DNA of 7,526 bases from an uncultured Actinomycetes bacterium (GTDB taxonomy: Bacteria > Actinomycetota > Acidimicrobiia > Acidimicrobiales > Microtrichaceae), in contig CAIYXG010000431.1 of NCBI GenBank assembly GCA_903930035.1, positions 1 to 7,526 of the forward strand, in the 5' to 3' direction. The notes beneath the pieces are model-generated. The model searched no databases. It had not been told where the DNA came from and saw only the letters and a list, made by a program, of their open reading frames with translations. The number at the start of each line of letters is the position of its first letter. Positions within the stretch are counted from its first letter, which is position 1. Both the position numbers and the translations under genes were made by a program. Positions 1-6,509 of the stretch are shown here, piece after piece.

Positions 1-724
1 CGCACACGTAGCCCTCCGCGTCCACGGCGAGCGAGTCCAGGAGCTGGTGGCCTGGCAGGCCGGCGAGCACCACGCCGAACGGCTCGAGCAGGCCGTCGCC
101 CTGGACGGTGCCCGGGGCCGGCACGTTCCACTCCCACACCCGGCCGGTGTGGGTCTCGGCGGCGTAGAGCTTGGCGCCGTCGGGCGAGAGGCCGATGCCG
201 TTGGGGGCGTCGAGCGGGTGCACCACCTCGGTGCACGACGACCCGTCGGCAAGTGCGTAGTGCAGACCGGTGCGGTCGCTCGTGCGGTCGAGCCGCACGC
301 CGTGGTCGGTGAACCAGAACCCGCCGTGGCCGTCGAACACCAGGTCGTTGGGGGCCCGCAGCGGACGGCCCGAGGACTCCGTGTAGACGGTGGTGACCTG
401 CCCGGTGGCCAGGTCGACCTTCTGGACGGACCCGCCGGTCCAGCCCTCGGGCACGCCGCCTGGGACGACCATGCCGCCCAGGTCGTGGTACTCGAAGCAG
501 CCGCCGTTGTTGGTGATCCAGACGGCGCCGTCGGGGCCGACGGCCGCGCCGTTGGGACCGCCGCCGCAGTCGGCGACCACCTCGACCGTGCCGTCGGGCA
601 GCACCCGGGAGAGGGTGCCACGGGCGATCTCGACGACGAGCACGGACCCGTCGTCGAGCGGGACCGGCCCCTCGGGGAACTGCAGGCCGGTCGCGACGGT
701 GCGGAACTCGGTCGGGTAGGTCAT
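1..724 (-). CDS. SMP-30/gluconolactonase/LRE-family lactonase (partial, C-terminus beyond window)
   Basis: 241 codons read from an ATG at 724 to the left edge without a stop, so the C-terminal part of this roughly 290-300 residue family is missing. Family hallmarks appear in order: FPEGP at residues 16-20, GGPNGAAVGPDGAVWITNNG around 55-74, APNDLVFDGHGGFWFTDHG around 124-142, APNGIGLSPDGAKLYAAET around 173-191 and DSLAVDAEGYVC at 230-241. They mark blades of a six-bladed beta-propeller. By analogy with human SMP30 (Glu18, Asn154, Asp204), the metal ligands should be Glu18, Asn175 and Asp230. Such enzymes hydrolyse sugar lactones or related lactones with a divalent metal; the substrate cannot be read from sequence. 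No signal peptide is visible, so it is probably cytoplasmic. It is divergent from a TetR gene, its likely regulator. The ATG has no Shine-Dalgarno but a -10 box six bases upstream, suggesting a leaderless mRNA. Family assignment is firm, the substrate unknown. Confidence 0.9.
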   Translation of the reverse strand, partial: MTYPTEFRTVATGLQFPEGPVPLDDGSVLVVEIARGTLSRVLPDGTVEVVADCGGGPNGAAVGPDGAVWITNNGGCFEYHDLGGMVVPGGVPEGWTGGSVQKVDLATGQVTTVYTESSGRPLRAPNDLVFDGHGGFWFTDHGVRLDRTSDRTGLHYALADGSSCTEVVHPLDAPNGIGLSPDGAKLYAAETHTGRVWEWNVPAPGTVQGDGLLEPFGVVLAGLPGHQLLDSLAVDAEGYVC

Positions 725-730
725 GGCCGG

Positions 731-736
731 AGCGTA
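731..736 (-). promoter_or_regulatory. -10 box (TACGCT) of the lactonase gene, leaderless type
   Basis: On the minus strand TACGCT fits the actinobacterial -10 consensus TANNNT and is followed by six bases (CCGGCC) and then the ATG of the lactonase gene. With normal -10 to +1 spacing, transcription would start at or next to the A of the ATG. No Shine-Dalgarno sequence lies between box and start, which agrees with a leaderless transcript. No good -35 box is visible. Inferred from spacing only. Confidence 0.5.
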
Positions 737-739
737 CCG

Positions 740-751
740 GGGCCGCGGCCC
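740..751. promoter_or_regulatory. 12-bp perfect palindrome, candidate operator
   Basis: GGGCCGCGGCCC is a perfect 12-bp inverted repeat lying just upstream of the lactonase -10 box, in the spacer where a repressor would block polymerase. In such GC-rich DNA short G/C palindromes arise by chance, so this is only a candidate site for the divergent TetR protein. Confidence 0.25.
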
Positions 752-777
752 GCGGTCGGGCGCCGCACCATGACGCA

Positions 778-788
778 CCACCGGGTGG
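778..788. promoter_or_regulatory. CCACC-G-GGTGG inverted repeat, candidate operator
   Basis: A perfect inverted repeat with 5-bp arms around a central G, four bases upstream of the putative -10 box of the TetR gene (793-798). Its position fits autoregulation by the TetR protein. The arms are shorter than many TetR operators, and its sequence differs from the palindrome at 740-751, so at most one of the two may be real. Confidence 0.25.
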
Positions 789-792
789 CGGT

Positions 793-798
793 TAGCGT
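793..798 (+). promoter_or_regulatory. Putative -10 box (TAGCGT) of the TetR gene
   Basis: TAGCGT fits TANNNT and lies in the divergent intergenic region facing the TetR gene. Ten bases downstream is a GTG (809-811), but in a different frame from the TetR coding sequence. With normal spacing the transcript would start near 805. The same TANNNT-N10-GTG geometry is seen at ftsK. The TAG is also the stop codon that closes the TetR frame upstream. Confidence 0.35.
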
Positions 799-831
799 CC
801 TGCCCGACGTGGCCCCGAACCTCACCCCTTC

Positions 832-1437
832 CTGCCGAACCCCACCGCCGAGTCGGTCGTCGACGCGGCGCTCTCGGCCGCGGGGACCGGGCCCGTCGCG
901 GACCTCTCCGTCGAGCAGGTGGCGCTCGCCGCCGGGGTCTCGACGAGCTCCGTCTACCACTCGTTCGGCAACCGGAACGGGCTGCTCGCCGCCGTCGAGG
1001 CGGAGCGGTACCGCCGCCTCGCCCTGGCCGAGGACCGGGCGCGGCTCGACAGGGGCGCAGGTTCCCAGAGCTCTGACGAGTTCCTGCAGTTCATCGCCGA
1101 GGAGCTCGTCCGGATCGCCACCGACACCGGGGCGACCGAAGTGCGGCGCCAGCGTCTCCGGGTCGCTGCTGCGGCGCTCGACGACGAGGACGTCTACGAG
1201 CACATGGCCAGCGTCCAGCTGGAGATGTTCCGTGTGATCGGGGAGATGGTCGCCGACGGCCAAGGTCGGGGTCTGGTGAACCCGCACATCGACCCGGTGG
1301 CCTACTGCGCGTGGTTCCACGGCATGTGCCTCGGCCGCTCGGCCACCGAACGCACCTACGCGGACACCGACGAGTGGCTCGCCGTGGCCGTCCCCGCCGC
1401 GCTCGCACCGCTCCGCGTGCCGGAGCAGCCGGGCTAG
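832..1437 (+). CDS. TetR/AcrR-family transcriptional regulator (start uncertain)
   Basis: Read from 832 the product is 201 residues, normal for TetR repressors. Residues 7-52 form the DNA-binding domain: a first helix ESVVDAALSAAG, then helix-turn-helix VEQVALAAGVSTSSVYHSFGN and the typical NGLLAAV continuation. The rest is helical, as in the dimerising and ligand-binding domain, ending in EWLAVAVPAALAPL. The ligand is unknown. The frame is open back to a TAG at 793-795 but contains no ATG, GTG or TTG before the HTH; CTG at 832 is the only upstream near-canonical start. The first GTG (919) would delete half of the DNA-binding domain. A GTG at 809 would join the frame if one base were missing in the C-run at 825-828, giving an N-terminus reading VAPNLTPFLPNPTAES. 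The gene is divergent from the lactonase gene and convergent with ftsK. TetR identity is sure, the start is not. Confidence 0.8.
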   Translation: MPNPTAESVVDAALSAAGTGPVADLSVEQVALAAGVSTSSVYHSFGNRNGLLAAVEAERYRRLALAEDRARLDRGAGSQSSDEFLQFIAEELVRIATDTGATEVRRQRLRVAAAALDDEDVYEHMASVQLEMFRVIGEMVADGQGRGLVNPHIDPVAYCAWFHGMCLGRSATERTYADTDEWLAVAVPAALAPLRVPEQPG

Positions 1438-3866
1438 AGCTCGCCGTTCTCGATCATCTGGTCGAGCTCCTCGGGGGTGAGCAGGACCGCACGGGCCTTG
1501 GACCCCTCGGACGGTCCGACCACGCCGCGCTGCTCCATGAGGTCCATGAGCCGGCCGGCGCGGGTGAACCCGACCTTGAGCTTGCGCTGCAGCATCGAGG
1601 TGGAGCCCAGGCCGGACCGCACCACGATCTCGATGGCCTGGGCCAAGAGCTCGTCGTCGTCGCCGTTGCCCCCACCGCCGGACGTGCCGCTGCCACCTGC
1701 GTCGGTGGACCCGCTGCCGGCCTCGGCGTCGACGCCCTCGACGTAGTACTGCTCGACGTCGGGAGCCTGACGCCGCCAGTAGCCGACGATGTCAGAGACT
1801 TCCTTCTCCTCGACCCAGGCACCCTGGATGCGGTTGCCGCTGGCGGAGTCGCCGGCCTTGAGGAGCATGTCGCCCCGGCCGACGAGGCGCTCGGCGCCGA
1901 CCTCGTCGAGGACCACGCGGGAGTCGGTGGCCGACGAGACCCGGAAGGCCACGCGGGCCGGCACGTTGGCCTTGATGAGGCCGGTAATGACGTTCACCGA
2001 CGGCCGCTGGGTGGCAATGACCAGGTGGATGCCCACGGCCCGGGCCATCTGGGCGATACGGCAGATGGCGTCCTCCACGTCGCGGGCGGCGACCATCATG
2101 AGGTCGGCCAGCTCGTCGACGACGATCAGGATGAACGGCAGCCGCTCGAGGGTCTCGCCCTCCTGGGCCCGGTCCTGCAGCTCGCCGGAGTCGAACGCCG
2201 CGTTGTAGCCGGTCATGTCACGGAACCCGACCCGCGACAGCAGGTCGTAGCGGCGCTCCATCTCCTTGACGGCCCAGTTGAGGGCGTTGGCCGCCTTCTT
2301 GGGGTTGGCCACCACCTGGGTCAGCAGGTGCGGGATCCGGTTGTACTGCGTGAGCTCCACGCGCTTGGGGTCGATCAGGATCATGCGGACCTGGTCGGGC
2401 GTGGACCGCATGAGGACCGAGGTGATGATCGAGTTGATGGCCGACGACTTGCCGGCGCCGGTCTGGCCGGCGATCAGCACGTGGGGCATCTTGGCCAGGT
2501 TGGCCAGCACGGCCTTGCCCTCGATGTCGCGGCCGACGCCGACCTCGAGCGGATGGTGGGCGGCCTTGGCCTCGGGCGACGCCAGGATGTCGCCCAGCAT
2601 CACGTTCTGGCGGGCCTCGTTGGGCACCTCGACGCCGATGGCCCGGCGGCCCGGGATGGGCGACAGGATGCGCACGTCCGGGGTCGCCATCTCGAGGGCG
2701 ATGTCCTTGTTGAGGTTGGTGAGCTTGGCCACCTTGACGCCCGTGCCGAGCTCGAGCTCGTAGCGGGTGACCGTGGGGCCGACCACCATGCCCACGAGCG
2801 TGGTGTCCACGCCGTGGTCGTGGAGGGTGGCCTCCAGGCGCTTGCCGCGCTCCTGGGCCGCCGCGGTGTCGACCTTCTGGCGCGGCGACAGCGGCAGGAA
2901 CTTGGCCGGGGGCAGGCGCCAGACCGTGGGCGCGGCGGCCGGGCCCAGGTCGAGGCGGAGCGGGTCGTCACCGGGCTCGGCCAGCTGTTCCTCGGCCACC
3001 GGGACCGGCGGGGCCTTCGGCCGGCGCTGCCGCTTGGGCTTCTCGGCCCTGGCGCCCTCGTCCTGGTCGAAGAGCTGCGGGGCGGACTGGTCCACGAACG
3101 GCTGCTCGGGGTCCTGGACCGGGTGGTCGTCGGCGTCCGGGACGCCGTCCTCGGCGGCCTCGGTGCCCGACACACGGAACAGCGTGGACAGCCAGTTCCC
3201 CGCGCCCTTGGCGACCGGCCTGGCGCCGGCGGCGGCCGTGGCACCGAGCTGCTGCACGGACCGGCCCGTCAGCAGGCTGGCGGCGAAGATGCCCAGGAGG
3301 ACCATGACCACCAGGGCGCCCCACCGGCTCACGACCGCAGCGATGCCGCCCACCAGCGCGCCGGCGTACCCGCCCGCGTCCGCGAACTTGTCCAGGCCGG
3401 AGGCGGTCGGGGCCTCGCCCAGCAGCAGGTCGAGCGCGCCGAGCACCGCGACGACGGCCAGCAGCACGCCGGCGGTGCGGGTCCGGGTGAAGAACGGCTC
3501 GCGGGCCGGCTCACCCTTCGCAGGGGCGGGACGGTCGACGGGCCCGCGCACCAGCAGGGCCCCGGCGACGAGCAGCAGCACCGGGACCAGGTAGCCGAGC
3601 AGGCCGAAGAGGCCGGTGGCCACGCTGCCGAGCCCGCTCAGGAAGGTGGTCGTGCGGCCGGCGTAGAGGCCGATCCCCATGAGGACCGCGAGCACCACGA
3701 CGGCCAGGCCGGCGAGCTCGTGCCCCCGGCCCTCGAGCACCGAGGCCTGGGCGGCCGGCTTCTTGGCGGCCGGCTTCTTCCGCGCGGCCGGAGCCTTGCG
3801 GGAGCCGGCGGAGGTGCGGGAGCGGCTCGGGGCCTTCCGCGACGAAGAGGTCTGCTTTGTAGCCAC
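1434..3866 (-). CDS. ftsK: DNA translocase FtsK/SpoIIIE
   Basis: An 810-residue, membrane-anchored, hexameric ATP-dependent DNA pump that moves chromosome ends through the closing septum and aids dimer resolution. Numbered from the GTG at 3866: residues 1-40 are Lys/Ala/Ser-rich and cytoplasmic; about 50-205 hold four likely membrane segments; about 205-310 is a short acidic and Pro-rich linker; about 310-690 is the motor, with Walker A GQTGAGKS at 467-474, Walker B ILIVVDELAD with Asp584/Glu585, then ATQRPSVNVITG and VGAERLVGRGDMLL; a Gly/Ser-rich stretch near 717-733 leads to the gamma winged helix (about 737-798) that reads polar DNA motifs. Frame opens further to a GTG at 3917, but the 3866 start (MATKQTSSSRK) fits the family better and has a -10 box ten bases upstream; 3917 lies inside a hairpin. 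The gene follows rnj after a 91-base gap and probably has its own promoter. Identity is firm; the start is likely. Confidence 0.95.
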   Translation of the reverse strand: MATKQTSSSRKAPSRSRTSAGSRKAPAARKKPAAKKPAAQASVLEGRGHELAGLAVVVLAVLMGIGLYAGRTTTFLSGLGSVATGLFGLLGYLVPVLLLVAGALLVRGPVDRPAPAKGEPAREPFFTRTRTAGVLLAVVAVLGALDLLLGEAPTASGLDKFADAGGYAGALVGGIAAVVSRWGALVVMVLLGIFAASLLTGRSVQQLGATAAAGARPVAKGAGNWLSTLFRVSGTEAAEDGVPDADDHPVQDPEQPFVDQSAPQLFDQDEGARAEKPKRQRRPKAPPVPVAEEQLAEPGDDPLRLDLGPAAAPTVWRLPPAKFLPLSPRQKVDTAAAQERGKRLEATLHDHGVDTTLVGMVVGPTVTRYELELGTGVKVAKLTNLNKDIALEMATPDVRILSPIPGRRAIGVEVPNEARQNVMLGDILASPEAKAAHHPLEVGVGRDIEGKAVLANLAKMPHVLIAGQTGAGKSSAINSIITSVLMRSTPDQVRMILIDPKRVELTQYNRIPHLLTQVVANPKKAANALNWAVKEMERRYDLLSRVGFRDMTGYNAAFDSGELQDRAQEGETLERLPFILIVVDELADLMMVAARDVEDAICRIAQMARAVGIHLVIATQRPSVNVITGLIKANVPARVAFRVSSATDSRVVLDEVGAERLVGRGDMLLKAGDSASGNRIQGAWVEEKEVSDIVGYWRRQAPDVEQYYVEGVDAEAGSGSTDAGGSGTSGGGGNGDDDELLAQAIEIVVRSGLGSTSMLQRKLKVGFTRAGRLMDLMEQRGVVGPSEGSKARAVLLTPEELDQMIENGEL

Positions 3867-3876
3867 AGTGCGACTC

Positions 3877-3882
3877 AGCGTA
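3877..3882 (-). promoter_or_regulatory. Putative -10 box (TACGCT) of ftsK
   Basis: On the minus strand TACGCT, identical to the lactonase -10 box, lies ten bases before the preferred ftsK GTG (3866). The transcript would begin only a few bases before the start codon, leaving no room for a Shine-Dalgarno. This supports both an independent ftsK promoter and the choice of 3866 over 3917. No clear -35 box is seen. Confidence 0.4.
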
Positions 3883-3916
3883 GCGACGGGTCCCGACACG
3901 ACGGCGGAACCCGGCA

Positions 3917-3947
3917 CACCCCAGCAATCCCGGGGCCCCTGGGGGTG
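3917..3947 (-). terminator. GC-rich hairpin between rnj and ftsK, possible terminator
   Basis: CACCCCAG at 3917-3924 pairs with CTGGGGGTG at 3939-3947, an 8-bp stem with one bulged G and a 14-base loop. It begins 10 bases after the rnj stop codon in the direction of transcription. There is no T-tract, so it is not a classical Rho-independent terminator, though actinobacterial terminators often lack one. It could end or weaken the dapA-rnj transcript before ftsK, or protect its 3' end. Confidence 0.35.
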
Positions 3948-3957
3948 CGGCGAGGGG

Positions 3958-5628
3958 CTAGCGACCGCCCGTGGCGTCGAGGACCACCGGCACGATCATC
4001 GGCCGGCGGCGGGTCTTCTCCGACACGAAGCCGCCGGCGGCCCGCCGGACGGCCTTCTCGACCTGCTGGAGCTCGGCGTCCTCGCCCATCGCCTTCTCGA
4101 CCGCCGTGCGGACCCGCTCCTCGAGCTCGCCCAGCACGGCACCGGCCTCGGGCTGGCCGATCCAGCCCCGTGTGGCGATCTCGGGCCCCGCCACGATGCG
4201 CCGTGCCCGACGGTCCACCGTCACGATCGCCACGACCACGCCCTCGTCGGCCAGGATGCGCCGGTCGCGGAGCACGCCGGTGCCGATGTCGCCGACCGTG
4301 CCGTGCACGTAGACGTACTCCGACGGCACCCGGCCGGCCGGGCGCAGGCCCTTGTCGTCCAGCACGAGGCGGTCGCCGTCCTCGGCGATCAGCACGTGGT
4401 CCGACGGGGTGCCCATGACCTCGGCGAGCTTCGCGTGGGCCACCAGGTGGTGGTACTCGCCGTGGACCGGGACGAACCACTCGGGCTTGGTGATCGAGTG
4501 GTAGAGCTTGAGCTCCTCGGCCTTCGCGTGGCCGGTGGCGTGGACGTCGGACAGCCCGGAGTGCACCACCTCGGCACCCTTGCGGTAGAGGTTGTCGATC
4601 ACCTTGGTCACGGCGTGCTCGTTGCCCGGGATGGGGTGGGAGCTCAGGATGACGGTGTCGTCGGGCGAGATGCTCAGCCACCGGTTCTCGCCGCTCGCGA
4701 GCAGCGTGAGCGCCGACATGGGCTCCCCCTGGGAACCGGTCGAGAGCACCATGACCTGGCCGGGCTCGTAGCGGTCCACCTCCTCGACGTCGATCAGCGC
4801 CGTGTCGGGGATCCGGAGCAGGCCCATCTCGCGGGCCATCGTGATGTTGCGGCGCATGGAGCGGCCCATCGGGGCGATCTTGCGGCCGAAGGCGATGGCG
4901 GCGTCGGCGAGCTGCTGGACACGGTGGATGTGGCTGGCGAAGCAGGCCACGATCACCCGGCGCCCCTCCTGCTCGTGCATCAGGTTGTAGAGGACCTTGC
5001 CCACGCTGGTCTCGGAGCGGGCGTGCCCGGGCTGGTCGGCGTTGGTGGAGTCCGCCAGCAGCAGCCGGATGCCGTCGCCGTCGGCCATGGCGCCGAGGCG
5101 GGCCAGGTCGGTGAGCCGGCCGTCCACCGGCGTGAGGTCGATCTTGAAGTCCCCGCTGTGGAGGATGGTCCCCTGCGCCGTGTGGACGGCGGTGGCGACC
5201 CCCTGTGGCACCGAGTGGGTGGCCGGCACGAACTCGACGTCGAACGGGCCGATCTCCCAGGTCTCGCCGTCGGCGACCACGTTGAGCTGGGTGCGCTTGA
5301 GCAGGCCCGACTCCTCGATGCGGCCCTTGGCCAGGCCGATCGTGAGCTCGGTGCCGAAGATCGGGAACTCGATCTCCCGGAGCAGGTACGACAGGCCGCC
5401 GACGTGGTCCTCGTGGCCGTGGGTGACCACGCAGCCCACGACGTCCTCGCCGCGCTCAACGAGCCACGTGAAGTCGGGCAGGACCAGGTCGACGCCGAGC
5501 ATGTCGGTGTCGGGGAACATGAGCCCGCAGTCGATGAGGAGGATCTGCCCCTCCTGCTCGAGGGCCAGGCAGTTGCGGCCGATGTCGCCCAGGCCGCCGA
5601 GGAAGGTGATGTGGACCGGAGGAGCCAT
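3958..5628 (-). CDS. rnj: Ribonuclease J (metallo-beta-lactamase/beta-CASP RNase)
   Basis: 556 residues, the usual length for actinobacterial RNase J (about 558 in mycobacteria). This cytoplasmic zinc enzyme has 5'-3' exonuclease and endonuclease activity in mRNA decay and rRNA maturation. The metallo-beta-lactamase core shows HITFLGGLGDIGRN at 6-19, the metal motif THGHEDH at 69-75 (His70, His72, Asp74, His75), His138 in ATHSVPQG and Asp160 in HSGDFKID. The beta-CASP domain spans roughly 210-360, with FASHIHRVQQL at 230-240 and LSTGSQGEPMSAL at 295-307. HATGHA at 363-368 is the RNA phosphate-binding loop, with Thr where relatives usually have Ser, and VPVHGE at 386-391 supplies a further His. 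A C-terminal domain follows (about 445-556). The ATG overlaps the dapA stop by one base (TGATG), so translation is probably coupled; an upstream open extension to 5703 lies inside dapA and is rejected. Confidence 0.96.
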   Translation of the reverse strand: MAPPVHITFLGGLGDIGRNCLALEQEGQILLIDCGLMFPDTDMLGVDLVLPDFTWLVERGEDVVGCVVTHGHEDHVGGLSYLLREIEFPIFGTELTIGLAKGRIEESGLLKRTQLNVVADGETWEIGPFDVEFVPATHSVPQGVATAVHTAQGTILHSGDFKIDLTPVDGRLTDLARLGAMADGDGIRLLLADSTNADQPGHARSETSVGKVLYNLMHEQEGRRVIVACFASHIHRVQQLADAAIAFGRKIAPMGRSMRRNITMAREMGLLRIPDTALIDVEEVDRYEPGQVMVLSTGSQGEPMSALTLLASGENRWLSISPDDTVILSSHPIPGNEHAVTKVIDNLYRKGAEVVHSGLSDVHATGHAKAEELKLYHSITKPEWFVPVHGEYHHLVAHAKLAEVMGTPSDHVLIAEDGDRLVLDDKGLRPAGRVPSEYVYVHGTVGDIGTGVLRDRRILADEGVVVAIVTVDRRARRIVAGPEIATRGWIGQPEAGAVLGELEERVRTAVEKAMGEDAELQQVEKAVRRAAGGFVSEKTRRRPMIVPVVLDATGGR

Positions 5629-6509
5629 CAGCCGAGCGCCTCGAGGACGGCGCGGGCACGCTCTGCCAGGCCGTCGGGCGCCGGACCCATCGGTGCACGG
5701 CACTCCCCCACCCGCAGGCCCAGGACCCGCAGGAGGGCCTTGGTCGGGACGGGGTTGGGGGCGTCGTCACCGGTCTCGAACTGGTACGACTCGATCAGGG
5801 TGGCGTTGATGCGCCGGGCGTCGTCGACGTCGCCCTTCTCGAAGGCCGAGATCATCTCGGCCATCTGGCGGCCGACCCAGTGGGAGGCCACGGAGATGAC
5901 GCCGACCGCACCGACCGACAGCAGCGGGAGCGTGAGGGCGTCGTCGCCGCTGTAGACCTCGAACCCGGCGGGCGCCTTGGACAGGAGGTAGGCGGTCTCG
6001 GCGGGGTCGCCGGCCGCGTCCTTGAGGCCCACCAGGTTGGGGACCTCGCGGGCGAGCCGGAGGATGGTCCCGGTGGACACCTTCCGGCCGGTCCGGCCCG
6101 GGATGTCGTAGAGGACGACGGGAAGGTTGGTCGCGGCGCACACGGCCCTGAAGTGGGCGTCGAGTCCCGCCTGCGACGGCCGGTTGTAGTACGGCGCCAC
6201 CGAGAGGATGCCGTCGAGGCCCGCCTCGGTCGCCCGCTTGGTCTGCTCGACCGCGTGCGCCGTGTCGTTGGAGCCGGTACCCGCGAGCAGCGGGACCGAG
6301 ACGGCCTCGCGCACCCGGCGGAAGAGCGCCAGGGTCTCGGCGTGCTTCAGCGTGGGGCTCTCGCCCGTGGTGCCGGCCAGCGCCAGCCCGTCGCTGCCGT
6401 TCTCGACCAGCCACTGCGCCAGCTCGGCCGCCGCGTCCAGGTCCAGGTCGCCTCGTTCGTCGAAGGGCGTGACCATCGCGGTCACGACGCGCCCGAAGGT
6501 GGGACTCAT
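5628..6509 (-). CDS. dapA: 4-hydroxy-tetrahydrodipicolinate synthase
   Basis: 293 residues, full length for DapA, a (beta/alpha)8-barrel Schiff-base aldolase of the cytoplasm. It condenses pyruvate with aspartate-4-semialdehyde, the first step committed to lysine and meso-diaminopimelate for peptidoglycan. Visible active-site residues: GTTGES at 46-51 (Thr47, Thr48), Tyr108 in APYYNRPSQ, Tyr134 and Arg139 in LYDIPGRTGR, and the Schiff-base Lys163 in VGLKDAAGD. NPVPTKALL near 252-260 is the conserved C-terminal signature. Two lysine-binding residues of the E. coli enzyme (His56, Glu84) align with Thr59 and His85 here, so feedback inhibition may be weak; this is inference from a hand alignment. 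The ATG overlaps the upstream stop as ATGA and has a good GAGGAG ribosome site five bases ahead, which decides the start although the frame is open further upstream. It overlaps rnj downstream by one base. Confidence 0.97.
   Translation of the reverse strand: MSPTFGRVVTAMVTPFDERGDLDLDAAAELAQWLVENGSDGLALAGTTGESPTLKHAETLALFRRVREAVSVPLLAGTGSNDTAHAVEQTKRATEAGLDGILSVAPYYNRPSQAGLDAHFRAVCAATNLPVVLYDIPGRTGRKVSTGTILRLAREVPNLVGLKDAAGDPAETAYLLSKAPAGFEVYSGDDALTLPLLSVGAVGVISVASHWVGRQMAEMISAFEKGDVDDARRINATLIESYQFETGDDAPNPVPTKALLRVLGLRVGECRAPMGPAPDGLAERARAVLEALG

Noticed and set aside
47..1237. A 396-codon plus-strand open frame across the lactonase and TetR genes
   Set aside because: It is antisense to the lactonase and in the wrong frame for the TetR gene. 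Its end becomes Ser/Arg/Pro-rich, typical of an out-of-frame reading.
721..1320. A 199-codon minus-strand open frame opposite the TetR gene
   Set aside because: The opposite strand encodes a recognisable TetR helix-turn-helix; this reading has no domain features.
1311..4418. A 1,035-codon open frame on the plus strand opposite ftsK and the end of rnj
   Set aside because: It is antisense to clear FtsK and RNase J sequence, has a Gly/Arg/His-biased low-complexity composition, matches no family, and is what third-position G/C bias produces in such GC-rich DNA.
3679..5955. A 758-codon plus-strand open frame opposite rnj and dapA
   Set aside because: It is a mirror of conserved minus-strand genes, with repetitive His/Asp/Val/Gly-rich composition and no domain.
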